This document shows positions 41,325 to 52,400 of a DNA stretch of 64,000 bases, in pieces; within the stretch, counting starts at the first letter, position 1; the number at the start of each line of letters is the position of its first letter. The stretch is from Notamacropus eugenii (Eukaryota > Chordata > Mammalia > Diprotodontia > Macropodidae): positions 217,979,528-218,043,527 of the forward strand of contig NC_092876.1 of assembly GCF_028372415.1 (NCBI RefSeq), written 5' to 3'. The notes beneath the pieces are model-generated. The model ran no database searches and was not told where the DNA came from. It saw only the letters and a list, made by a program, of their open reading frames with translations. The translations under genes were made by a program, and so were the position numbers.

Positions 41325-42560
41325 TATCCTCCACCCCCACCTCCACTTTTTCCTTTTTTTGCTTCTGTTGTTTTATTGGTTTTGCTTTTTTCTTTCTGAA
41401 TCAATTTATAAAAATCTTCTTAGGTTTTTCTGAATCTGCCCTTTACGTCATTTCTTACTGTGCACAATAGTATTCTGTTACATTCATATGGCATAGTTCG
41501 TTCAGTTATTCCCTACTTCATTAGCATTCCCCTTGTTCTAAGTTCTTTGGTACGATAAAAAGTGGTGCTTTAAAGTAATTTTATACCTAAAGGTCCTCAT
41601 CTTCTATCTTAGATTTCTTTGGGCCTATGAATGGTATTGGTGGGTGGTCAGAGGGTTTGCATGGTTTAGTGGCTTTTTGTTTATAATTTCAGATTGCCTT
41701 CCAGAACGGTTAGGTCATTCCCTGGCTTCCCTAACAGTGTTGGCAACGTTGGTGCAGTTAGTGTGCATGTCTTCTTATGTCCTTCCTAATAATTGTCCTA
41801 AAATTTTTCCTTTTTTGACTTTGTTGCCACCTAGATGGGTATGAGGTAGAACCTCAGTATTATGATCATTTGTATTTCTCTAAGTATTAATGATTTGGAG
41901 CATTTTTTTATATGGTTGTTTATAGCTTGCATTTCTTGTTTTAAGAATACCTGTTCATATCCTTTGACCACTCACCTGTTGGGAAATGGTTCTTATTCTA
42001 TATTTGATGTTAGAACTTAATCCAAGAAGTTTGGTACAAAGATTTTTCCCGGATAACTATTTTTTAAAAATTCTGATTATTGATCTTGTTTGTGCAAAAT
42101 CTTTTCAATTTTTATAATAAAAAAATGACCATTTTATCTTCAGTGATCTTCTCTTTCTTCTTTGGTCAAGAACCCTCTTCCTCCTCATTTATACAAAAGC
42201 TTTATTTCCCTCCTGCTACTAATTTTTTTATGATATACCTTTTTATATTTAGGCTGTTCTATTTTTTATTTATTTGGGGTTTATTGTGCCTCAATGTGTT
42301 GATATAAAATAAATTTCTGCCAATTTTTTTATATATATGCACATATATATGTGTGTGTGTATGTATGCATGTGTGTGTGTATTTTTTATTGCTACTCAAC
42401 CCTGGTAGTAGGGATCTTTGAGTTTATTGAACTTTACTGCTTAGTTTTGTGTTCCTTTAAAGACTTTGCTGATCACTTTTTCAGTTTTTTACCTATTTTT
42501 ATTTCTCTATGTTTCTGTCTTTAACCTAGAATTTAATTTTTATTGGTTTTTTTATATTAA
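41325..42560 (-). mobile_element. L1 3' region, antisense (longest copy, about 1.2 kb)
   Basis: Includes 'gcacaatagtattctgttac', 'ttccagaacggttaggtcat', 'gatttggagcatttttttat', 'atcctttgaccactcacctg', 'tttgtgcaaaatcttttcaa'. It reaches further into antisense ORF2 than the others. An internal (TG)n at 42348-42381 interrupts it. Frames of 66-75 codons inside are incidental. Confidence 0.75.
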
Positions 42561-42574
42561 TTTTTTAAAGCTAT

Positions 42575-43016
42575 TATTATTTTTTCCTCCTCCATTTGAA
42601 CAAGAAAGAAGGAAAGAAAGAAAACCCTAGTAACAACTATACGCAGTCATGCAAGACAAATCCACCTATTAGCTATCCATGTCAAAAAGTATTTTTCATT
42701 TTTTATCTTGAGCCCCTCCATCTCTCTGTCAGACAGGGCCTAGTTGGCATGCTGTTTCATCATCAGTCCTCTGGAATTGTTGTTGGTTGTTAAATGGATC
42801 AGAGTTCTTAATTCTTTCAAAGCTGTTTTTCTTTATAATGTTGTAGAAAATTGTTTTTGGTTGTGCAAGCTTCATTCTGTATCAGTTCACACAAGTCTTT
42901 CCAGGTTTTTTCCTCAAACTGCCCAATCATTCATACAACTAACATTTATTAAACGCCTCCTGTATACCCAGAGGTGTTCCAAATCTTGGTCATTTAGTCA
43001 TTTCTTACGCCAGTGA
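42575..43016 (-). mobile_element. L1 3' end, antisense, second copy
   Basis: 'tctctctgtcagacagggcc', 'catcatcagtcctctggaat', 'gttcacacaagtctttccag', 'ggtcatttagtcatttctta', with an L2-like scrap ('cattcatacaactaacattt', 'attaaacgcctcctgt') inside at about 42930-42985. Confidence 0.7.
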
Positions 43017-43120
43017 TTTTAGACTAGAGCCCTATTTTTGGATATCTGCCTTGTGAAAGCAGGGATTATGCTATTTAAAAAAGAAGCCTTAATATTTCTA
43101 GCACCTAGTAAAGTACTTTG
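43017..43120 (+). mobile_element. L2 3' end, degraded
   Basis: 'ttgtgaaagcagggattatg', 'tttctagcacctagtaaagt'. Confidence 0.45.
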
Positions 43121-43879
43121 GAAATACTGGGCAGCCAGTATTTTAATTTCTAAATATTTTATTGACACAAAAAAAGTCAAGGTATTAGGACATTCCTGTA
43201 AAAGGTCAGAGTGAAGTGATGACCATCCAACTTTTTGTTCTAAAATTCATGGGCCCCTCTCCAGTTGCAGATTGCATCATAATTTAATATGGAGGTTTTT
43301 GACTCTTAAGTCAAGGAAAAAGCTTATTCTTTTTTTTTTTCTTATTCCATGCCTCCCTCAACTTGCTAATAGATGGATGACTTTTAGACAAAATAATATT
43401 ACTGACTTTTCAGAATAGCCAAGGAAAGTAAACTTCCCTTCTTAGCCATGAACTTGAGAACATCGATACTTTTTTCTTACCACGCCTGTTAGTCAGCTGG
43501 CTATTTTTCATAAACCCTGTCATCCTATTTCTGTCTCTTTGTGCCCACTGGGGAGGAAGTAGTGACTACTGTTTCTGTGTTGTTGTTTTTTCTTTCATCT
43601 AAGGAAGTCATGTCATAAAGGGATGTTGCTCAGACCAGAGGAGTGTCATCATTAAATAGTGTCATAATATATATGGCACTTGGTGTAGATAAATCTTTAG
43701 TTGATGTTACAGAAATTGCATATTTAAAAACTGGGACTCTTGGAGACAGATGGTAACCACTCTTAAGACTTTGCAAAATCCAAGCACGCAGCATTTCCCT
43801 TAGTTTAAGTATGGGGGCTGAGTTAGTGGGATGACAATTGGTTGGCCTTTTTCATAGAGGTGATGTTCCTTCAGAATTA
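43121..43879. other. No recognised feature
   Basis: Unique-looking sequence with a T11 run near 43330. Confidence 0.45.
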
Positions 43880-44150
43880 CAAAATTTCAGCATTGGAAAG
43901 GACTTGATCTATCAAACACTCTTACTATGTGGTCAGGCACTGTGCTAAGTGCTGGAGAGATTGGAAAAGTCTCTCTACCTGGGAGAAAAACAAAGTATAT
44001 CCTCTGTGGTACACCTAGCAGAGAAAGCTCCATGACCTCTTGGGGCTGCATGTTCCACTTCAGGATAATTAATTTTAAAAGTTTTTTTTTTTCTGAATTC
44101 CAGCCTAAATTGGCCCATTTGTAGCTTCTACCCATTGTTCTTAAGGGAGC
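43880..44150 (-). mobile_element. CR1/L3-like 3' region, antisense
   Basis: 'ttcagcattggaaaggactt' at the left and 'cctaaattggcccatttgta' with 'cttctacccattgttctta' at the right resemble the antisense CR1/L3 region also seen at 62145. An L2-like tail ('cttactatgtggtcaggcac') lies between, probably a second insertion. Confidence 0.4.
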
Positions 44151-44177
44151 AAAGAAATTAAGCAAATAAATTAAGTA

Positions 44178-44742
44178 GAAGTAGGTAGGTGGTGCAGTGG
44201 ATAGAGCACTGGACCTGGAGTCAGGGAGATCTGAGTGCAAATCCAGCCCCAGACCCTCATTAGTGGTAAGTGACCTTTACCAAATCACTTAATAGTAATA
44301 ATAGCTAACATCTGTATAGCACTTATGTCCCAGACACTTCGCTAAGTGCTTTACAATTATTTTCTCATATGATTCTCTCAACAACCCTGGGAGGTGGGTG
44401 TTGTTACTGTCCCCATTTTACGGATGAGAAAACTGAGGCAAACAGGTGAAATGACTTGACCAGGATCACATAGCTAGTGATAATCACTGACATTAATATA
44501 GTGCTTACTATATGCCAGGCACTGTGCTGCAAGTGCTTTACAGTTGTTTCATTTGATCCTTACAACCACCTTGGGAGGCAGGTGCTATTCTCATCCTCCT
44601 TTTAGAGGTGAGGGAGCTGAGGCAAACACAGGCGACTTGCCCAGGATCAAAAGGCTAGTAAGCGTCAGGGGCAGCATTTGAACTTAGGTCTTCTTACTCC
44701 TGGCTCAAAACTCTCTCCATACACCACTCCTAGCTGCCAACA
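44178..44742. mobile_element. Cluster of three SINEs
   Basis: 44178-44292 is a plus-strand head and CORE ('ggtggtgcagtggatagagc', 'gagtgcaaatccagccccag'). 44296-44480 is an antisense MIR ('ttttacggatgagaaaactg', 'ccaggatcacatagctagtg'). 44482-44742 is a second antisense MIR ('ggcgacttgcccaggatcaa', 'tctctccatacaccactcct'). Confidence 0.75.
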
Positions 44743-45680
44743 TATTTGAACTATTTAGGTGGGTGGAGAAGGATACTTCGATCAGCTTTGGTGTCTTAGC
44801 ATTTGCTGGTTTTCCGTTATTGAGTAGGCACAAGTTTTAGGGTAGCTTCAGTGAAGGTAGACTCTGCAGCAGTAGAATTTTATGCATTTCTGGAGCTGAG
44901 TGAGTGATGCCCGGGAGTGATAAGGTTGGGTGAAAAACCCCTCTCAAGCATTTGAATTTGGAGTACAGCAGAATATTAATCATTTATTTCAGGTTTTCTT
45001 TTCCCTTTTGTGCGAGGAGGAGCATTAATCTGCATGAGGAATTATCTGTTAGGTTCACCACTGCCTTGCTTGAGGTCATGTAATCAGAATCTTTGGATCT
45101 TCCAGATCTTAAATGGGGAAAGATATCAGTTTCTCCCTTCACCCTTCCCCACTCCTCCCTCCCCAGTTGTAAGTCCAGTGAAATATTTTGGATTTATACA
45201 GATTATCAAGCTCCTTAGCAGAAAGCACTACTCTTCTTGAGTGCTTTGTTATGGTTTCCCCCTTCATGTTTACTTTGGATTCAGCAGAATTCTTCTATCA
45301 TCCTGCTGGTGCTCAAAGTCAAGACTGATTCAGCATTACTTGCTTTGTAGCAGTTGTGACTGTGGAGAGCAAAGAGAAGAGCCCATGTTTTTCTATAAAT
45401 ATTTTCACAGGAAAAAAAATGGTATGCTCACAGAAGGTCCTCCTGTGGGCAAGCCTGGAGACCAGGCATCATTAGGGATTAAACGGTAGTGTGGCTAAAT
45501 TTTGCAGCTGTCAGGTGCAGAAATAAAATCTCAGCTTGGAACTACCAGGTGGAAAGAAGGATGTCATCAGCATCATTAGAAAAGTCCTGGGAGGGTGTGG
45601 AATGGTGAAATCCAGCAAAGCATAGCTTGGCTAATTTGCTGGTCCTTTTGAACCAGAGACTTACATAGATCTCCACCTTT
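44743..45680. other. No recognised gene
   Basis: Unique-looking. A strong pyrimidine tract ending CCCTCCCCAG at 45168 is acceptor-like, but no convincing exon follows. Frames of 76 and 82 codons (45010-45489) have no motif. Confidence 0.4.
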
Positions 45681-45740
45681 CTTTGTATCCCTAGCTGCTT
45701 GGTATATAGGAAACACTCAATAAATGCTTATTGACTGAAG
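45681..45740 (+). mobile_element. L2 3' end
   Basis: 'ctttgtatccctagctgctt', 'ggtatataggaaacactcaa', 'taaatgcttattgactga'. Confidence 0.65.
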
Positions 45741-45799
45741 GTGCTGTAAAGAATAATAAATTCTATTTAAATGCCAGTGGCCCATGGACCACCCTTTTC

Positions 45800-46160
45800 T
45801 ATTCCTGATAAAGTGCTGGAATCTTAGTGACTTAGAAATCATCTTGAAACAATTCTTCCTTTCTACAGATGAAGTAACCGAGGACTCGAGAGCTAAAACT
45901 CCTTGCTTCAAGTTCACATCCTCAGTATTTAGTCCATGCCTGCTGTGTGGTAGGTACTGAGACATAAGGATAAAAAGTGAAACACTTCCCTGCTCTCAGG
46001 AACCTTGCATTCTATGAGAGGAGACAACATGAGCATATAAAAAAAAATATACAGAATAAGTGCAAAATAAATGCAAGGCAGTTAAATACTAGATAAGGAG
46101 GGAGGGTACAAACAATTGGGGGAGATATCAGGAAGGATATTGAAGGTGTAGTGTTTAAGT
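45800..46160 (-). mobile_element. Antisense MIR piece followed by antisense L2
   Basis: 45835-45925 has a MIR-like 'ctacagatgaagtaaccgag'. From 45925 L2 words follow: 'tgcctgctgtgtggtaggta', 'tatgagaggagacaacatga', 'aatacagaataagtgcaaaa'. Confidence 0.5.
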
Positions 46161-46339
46161 TCAGTTAATGGCAGAGCTGTTACTAAAAAGAGACCTTTTG
46201 ACTATGGGTCTTCTGCTTAGTGTCATTTCTTCTTCACCAGTTTAAAAAAAAAAATTCAGTTCAGTTTTGCACCAGGTAGGACAGTACAGCTGGAATTGAT
46301 GACTAAAGAGAAAATGGGTCAGAGGCAAATGGCATTGTG

Positions 46340-47235
46340 CTGTTATTGGAAATTTATTCAGTTCACATTTGTTAAGCATCTATTATGTGTAAAGCACTAT
46401 GGGTAAGCATACAAAGACAAAAATGGAAGTCTGTCCTCAAAGTTCTACTGGTGGAGGGATGTAATATTTACAGAGATCAGCAATGCAAGACATTGTGAGG
46501 AGAAAACACTAGCTCCTGAGAGGGGGAAGAAAAGTTCTTTGAGAAGATGGCATCTAAGTTGACAATGATTCTGAAACATGGAAGTGAAGATAAGGTGCAT
46601 CAATGCACAGGGACTAAAGATGGAATTTCAAGTTAGGGCAGTAATTTGTAGTCTAGATTGCCTGGAATATGGAGTCACTGAGGTCATTTAGTGAACAAGT
46701 ATTTATTAACCGATTACCATGTGCAAGGTGCTATGTTAAATGCTGGAGACACAGAAAGGGAAAAAATATGGTCTCTACCCTTAAGGAAATCACCTAAAAA
46801 GAGAGACAGCTTGCAAATAACTACATACAAAAAGTGTACGGTATAAATAGAAGATAATCTCAGAGGGAAAGTAACGATGGGGGTGACGCCAGGAAAGGAC
46901 TTTTGCAGAAGATGGGATTAAGCCTCAGTCAGGGAAGTCATTGAGTATGGAGGTAAAGAGGGGAGAATATTCTAGGACAGCCAGGGCAGAGACGAAGCAG
47001 GGGAGCTATGTGATAGAAATGTGAGGGTATGTGGGAGGCAGATAGCCTAGATAGGTATGTCCTAGATAGCAGGCTGAAGAGTTTGTATTTAATCTTAGAG
47101 ATAATAGAAAGTAGCTGAAGAATTTTTTTTGAAAGCAGAGGAGTAATGTGGTTAGACCTGTGCCTTATGGAGATTATTTTAGTATCTGAGGGAAAGATTT
47201 ATTGGAGAGAGGTGAGAGTAGAGTCAGGGAGACTA
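46340..47235 (-). mobile_element. Two antisense L2 copies head to tail
   Basis: Copy 1 (46340-46690): 'tttgttaagcatctattatg', 'tctactggtggagggatgta', 'gaagatggcatctaagttga'. Copy 2 (46690-47235): 'tattaaccgattaccatgtg', 'aggtgctatgttaaatgctg', 'aagcctcagtcagggaagtc', 'gtttgtatttaatcttagag', 'ggttagacctgtgccttat'. Confidence 0.7.
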
Positions 47236-48255
47236 AGATGAATTAATTATTTTTAATAATTAATGTTAGTAAATCAGTCAAGAAACAGTGAGGGCCTAAT
47301 CTAAGTTTTTGATGTTGTGAGTAGAGAGAAAGGGGTGAATGTGAGAGGATGGGTGAAGATACTAATGTGGTTTTGTGGTATGGAGAGGGTGTAATGATTT
47401 CCTTAATAAGCCAAAAGTCGAGTTTATGGGGAGATGGTGGTGATGGAGATTGGACTGTAACTTGAGAGCATACTCTTTTCCTTTCTTTCCTGATGTCAGT
47501 AACCTTGTACCACAAGTTTATAAAGATCAGAGTTTCATACACTTGTCATCCCAGTTTGGGTCTTCATTCTTTACTCTGATGTAAAAGCAAGCACTCTGAC
47601 ACATCCAGGATGGCCTGCTAGCACAGGTTCTTAGATCAGCTTTTCTAAAAGGAAAGCAACTTTTGAGGGACCAACAATCTACTTTAATTACATTCACCAA
47701 CAGAGAAAATGCAGCAGAGAAATAAAGACCAACAGACAGAGCTTCTAATTGTCTGACCATTACGTACATACATATGTAGTTACCAGAGAGAGAAGCACCA
47801 ACTTCTGCGTTTTCAAAGTGGATAGGGGATGCTTCTTAAGGACTACCCAGAGTCTCATCTGGCACATGAACCTTCTTCCAAAGAGTAAGCCCCAAAGTAA
47901 AACCTCACCTCAGAGTATATATACACTTTTCAAAGCTGGAAGGCATGACCCTGGTGACGCAGTGCTTCATTAGAAACAAAAGGTGTGGGCCTTCCTACAG
48001 AACAAGTGCCTTCTAATCGGGCTTCCCTTAAGGAACTTCACCTGAGGCCTATCAATGGACTTGGAAGATCTTTAACTTTTTCCCCCATCTACCATTAACC
48101 TCACATTAACATTACATCTGCTTGGTAGGAATTTTACACCATTGAATATTTCATATAAATATGAAATTGAATATTCCCTACAAATAAAGAGGTCTTTATC
48201 AATGGCAGGCTATTTAAAAAACAGCCCAACTGTTGTAAGTTCAGATTCTCTACTA
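47236..48255. other. Unassigned block, possibly an old LTR
   Basis: 47243-47460 may continue the antisense L2. About 47500-48060 differs from its surroundings: moderate GC, and a TATATATA box at 47917. It could be a solo LTR, but I found no matching TG...CA ends or duplication. Frames of 74-99 codons lack motifs. Confidence 0.3.
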
Positions 48256-48400
48256 TCTTTTTGGTTGCCTGATTGATTTGGTGTTGAGTTTGGAATCAGC
48301 ATATTTGTGTTTGAATTCTGGTTTTGTCATTTACTATTTGAGTGACCTTGCACGTCTCATAACCCTTGCTGGATTTCATTATCTATATGACTGTAGGGTT
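48256..48400 (+). mobile_element. MIR-family SINE
   Basis: 'gagtttggaatcagcatatt', 'ttgaattctggttttgtcat', 'gagtgaccttgcacgtctca'. Confidence 0.65.
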
Positions 48401-49112
48401 TTTTAAAGGGGGAGAATAAAAGTCCAGATTTTATCTGAGAATTGTTATCTTTAGCTAGATCTTAAGCTGTAGGTGCCTGAAGAGCAAAAAAGCGCGCTCT
48501 CTCTCTCTCTCTCCATATTTCTTTCAGGATGTTTCTGAATTCTTCCCACTTAATCCCTTGATTTTAGAGATTAAGTTCTCCCTCTTAATCTTGGCAAATT
48601 CCCTTCATCCCTGCACCATTTTTGGCTTTTCTGTTACTTGACCCAGTTGCCTCCCAATCTCTCCATGCCTCTCTATTCTGTGTATCTCTTGTTCATGGAA
48701 TCCTGTAAATCTTCCCAGGGTGTAAGGGTCCCATGGAAATGGGAGCTTCCTGTAGTTCTTTTTGACATGCTTTGCTAGCTGAATGAAACCCTAGATTCCC
48801 TACTGGCTGACTACCAGCTGTCTCAGCAATCCTTCTAATTGGAGATTTCAGGTTTCTAGACCTCATCAGGTCTGTTAACATCTTCAAGCAGTTCTGCTCA
48901 GCCCACTGTCTATATTCCCTCTGCTCTGCAAAGACTGCCTCAAAACCTTAGAATCTGAATTTTGATTATCCAACAACTGTACTGCCATTTATTTTACTCT
49001 TGGGCCATAACTTGGGCACCATAAAATTATTTCACTTAATTGAAGGTTTTTCAGGGAACCAATAAATATGCCTATATTCAGAGAATTGATAGGTAAAGAG
49101 GGAATATAGGAT

Positions 49113-49114
<2 letters not shown>
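48401..49114. other. No gene; short (CT)9
   Basis: Unique-looking apart from a CT dinucleotide run at 48497-48514. The 64-codon minus-strand frame 48693-48887 has no motif. Confidence 0.45.

Positions 49115-49144
<30 letters not shown>
49115..49144 (+). repeat. (TG)15 microsatellite
   Basis: Uninterrupted TG dinucleotide array. Confidence 0.95.
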
Positions 49145-49145
<1 letters not shown>

Positions 49146-50125
49146 TCAAAACCTAAATATTTTCAAGTACTGTTTACAAGACAGAGGAAGCTCTGGCTTG
49201 GTGGAAAGACATACTTATGGTTAAGAAAGACTGGTACAAATCTTTCCTTTGGCACATACTCAGTTGCCACAGGCGGCTAAGATTCTGAATTGTAGAGAAA
49301 TGCCAGTCTGCTTTGGTAGAAAAAAATGTCCTCACCAAGAGCTCCCATGCCCAGTGAAATCACATATCTGCCCCCCCCCCAATTTACCATGATTTAAAAG
49401 GTGTCCAAGACCTCTAAAGTTTCATTTTAAATGAATGTTTCATGTTTTGAGTTAGTTGGCATTAAAAATAACTATTTGAAGCTAAAATTAAATAAAATAA
49501 TTTTATCAAAAATAGAATGAACGAATTTTCATGGAAATGGAAATATAAATAAATTTAGAATTAAAATTAAATGTGGTGATTTTATCAGAATAAATTTAAA
49601 AGTAAAACCAAGAATAAAAACTGTATGTTTAAAAATAAAGTAACTTTAATAGAGACTCTCTTCAAGAGTTTATTTAGATGGAAAGAGTAGCAGTTTCAGG
49701 AAGACTCCTGAAGGTGTGGAGTAAGTTGGGCAATAGTCTTAGCATGTGAGTTGTATGTGAATGTGGGGAATTTCAGACTGAGTATAGCTGAAGACACACA
49801 ATGCAGAAACATTTTAGGAATTACTTTAATCACCCAGACAACTAGGACATAACATTGTAACAGTAATTGTCTGCAGTGTGCCGGGAAAATGCCCTCTTAT
49901 AAAAGGGTTATTGTTTAGAGGATTTGGAGAAATCCAGAGTCAAGAAGAACATAGTAATTTTGTGAGGGAGGATTTATTTGCTTATTCATTGAGGGCACTA
50001 TGTATTGGGAAATGGACATTGGAGGTGAAATTGTCAGATGATTTGGGGAGAAAAGTGCTGACCATCTCTTAAAAACTGATCATTCAAATGGAGATTCTAT
50101 GAAATTCTTGTTGATGTGTTTTGTT
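49145..50125. other. No recognised gene; AT-rich centre
   Basis: 49430-49660 is rich in AAAATAAA/AAATTAA words. C10 at 49371-49380. No classified repeat recognised. Confidence 0.45.
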
Positions 50126-50290
50126 TTCTTTGTTCCTTAAGAGAGTGACAATGTGTCATAGTGTTTATAGGGGTGACTGTGGAGTCAGAAAGACCCCGGG
50201 TTCAAGAACTGCACCTAACATATATGAGTTGTCTGACCTTGGACAAGGAAGCTCTCTAACCTCTCAGTTCCCCAGGCAACACCCCAGTAC
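50126..50290 (+). mobile_element. MIR-family SINE
   Basis: 'gtggagtcagaaagaccccg', 'gagttgtctgaccttggaca', 'taacctctcagttcccc'. Confidence 0.65.
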
Positions 50291-50614
50291 TGAGTTATAT
50301 TGGTGAATTGCTGATTGGCATTCATCATTGCCTTGGGACTTCTGTAGAAGATGCTGATGAAATCACAGGTATAACCAAAAATAAAACCTCCAATAAACAA
50401 CCCCACCCCCCAAACCAAACAACAACAGAAAATCAATATAATAGTTCTAGACTCTTCCTAATGAATTATTCTAAAAATAGAAGAAAATGTGATTTACATA
50501 ATAATATATACAATTCCTGATAAAATAAGGTGTATAAATTGCAAAGGAATGGTATAGGCTTTATTCAGCTCTGCATTGTAGCTAGGAAACTAAAGAAAGA
50601 CAACTTTATTGGTA
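50291..50614. other. No recognised feature
   Basis: Unique-looking, with a C/A-rich patch at 50390-50430 that gives a 70-codon chance frame. Confidence 0.45.
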
Positions 50615-50725
50615 TTCAGCAAAACAGTTTTTGTGTCTACTGTGCACAATGCTGGGCTCTAGGGAAGATACAAGGATAAGAAAAAATACCAGGGTTACTG
50701 CCCTCCAAACAGAAAAATCGGTACA
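50615..50725 (-). mobile_element. L2 3' end, antisense
   Basis: 'tttgtgtctactgtgcacaa', 'tgctgggctctagggaagat', 'gggttactgccctccaaaca'. Confidence 0.6.
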
Positions 50726-50929
50726 AGATGAAAATACTGGATATTTCCAGTATCAGTTTGTCTCTTGGATAGGCTGTACTAGTGAGATAGAGAACTAATT
50801 GAGTCGTCAGAGCTACTTTCACCACGTCTTGGAGTGAGAATGAATGGAAGCTGCTGGAGGGGATGGATCCTTTATAGTGATTATATACAAATAGCAAGTA
50901 TAGAATAATCTCTTCCTGACAAACTAGTC

Positions 50930-51025
50930 TTTTTTTGTTTCTAAGCTCCTGAGGGTAGAGATTATTGTAATTTGTCTTTGTATCTTTCAGTACAATGCCT
51001 GACACGTGCTTAGTAAATGCTTTAA
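50930..51025 (+). mobile_element. L2 3' end
   Basis: 'aagctcctgagggtagagat', 'tttgtctttgtatctttcag', 'acacgtgcttagtaaatgct'. Confidence 0.65.
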
Positions 51026-52027
51026 ATTTTTCCCCTAGCTGTTTTCCTTGTTAGGTTAAAATTGGTCAATAAAATAAATTGATTTCTTAATTTAAAGTCA
51101 GGTTGACAGTAATCAGTAGGCAAAAAGCCCACTTGCCATTTCCTGTGGGGAAAAAATTTTCTCCAAAAAGACTAAAAGGTCAAAAGAAAAACAATTATAT
51201 TATGTAGATTTAAGAAAGCTTAGCATTTGTAACAGTTTTTGACAAGCAGTAAAGAGTATTTAAATCTATTTTATGTAGCAAAGGTCGATGAGTTCTGCTA
51301 CAAACTTTGTCCATCCTTTAAACTACTCTGTAGAACAACAGTTTGAGGTTCTGGTCAGGTTTCAGCAGGAATCAAATTATCTGTGGGCTGCAGAGAGAAC
51401 TGGAGTAGGATGGATGACAGATGAGAGATTCCTCCAACCTCAGTTTTCTGATGCAAATGAGGCTTTTTGGCAAAGGAAAAGCCCTTCTAGACTAGGTTTA
51501 TTATGGAGTGGGAAGATGGAATTTTAGGGAATTTCTGCAGTACTGAAATTCTAGTGATACTCATACATGAAATATTTTTTTTAAGTGTTGTTGGAGTATC
51601 TGCATTCTAAAGTAATGCAAGCAAGAGCCTGGGGATGGAAAAGGTGGTAGATGTGTGGGGCTAGCTGGTGGAAGTGAATATATTGGCTGGGGCGGCGCAC
51701 AGGGAGGCCCATCCTTCACCTCTGTTAATTCCCTGAAGAATAGTGTGTATGTCTATCCACACACACACACACAAATAGATCCTTGAGAGCATTCATCACT
51801 GAAATGTTTTCACTAATATTGTAATCATTTATTCTTTCAGGTGAAGGTTAAATGAAAAATATTCCTAGCTCCATTTTATAGTTTAAGTAATTGTAAAGTG
51901 GAAAAAAAATAATGCTTTCTCTAAGTGTTTGGTTAGATCTGTGGTCTTGATTTTCTCTGTGACTAAGGTGGGATACCTAAGTAACCAAGAGGATAACTCA
52001 CATGGTTAGAGAGGGGGGACATTAAGG
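51026..52027. other. Repeat-poor block with an unexplained 79-codon frame
   Basis: The frame 51288-51527 (+) is not low-complexity (mixed acidic, aromatic and polar residues, many Gln and Phe) and overlaps no repeat I recognise. There is no splice or promoter context and the ATG context is ordinary, so chance remains most likely. A short (CA)n lies at 51759-51773. Confidence 0.35.
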
Positions 52028-52400
52028 AGGGAAATTCTGCAAGAATAAGCATTTATGAAGTACCTCCTCTATGCCAGGCCCTAGGGTAAGCCCTGGGGGA
52101 TACAGAGAGGGGCAAAAACCAGCCTGCTTTCAACAACTTTTTTTTTTTTTTTACCACTATGTACAAATAATATATAGACAGGATAAATTGGGGGTAATCT
52201 TGGAGAGCAAGTGCTAAAATTAAGGAGGACTGGGAAAGGCTTCTTGCAAAGGAGGGGATTTCTGGGAAAGGGGAGGAGGGAAGAGTTCCAGATAGGAGGA
52301 AAGAGCTAGCTAGTGAAAATGCTTGGATTGGGAAGCTCCTATGTGTCATATATGAGGGCGTCAATGGAGAACAGAGTATATGGGGGCAAGAAAGGTGAGG
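52028..52400 (-). mobile_element. L2 3' region, antisense
   Basis: 'catttatgaagtacctcctc', 'tatgccaggccctagggtaa', 'atagacaggataaattgggg', 'ggactgggaaaggcttcttg', 'agttccagataggaggaaag'. An internal T15 run at about 52138-52152 breaks it. The 103-codon minus frame is the L2 sense-strand shadow. Confidence 0.75.
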
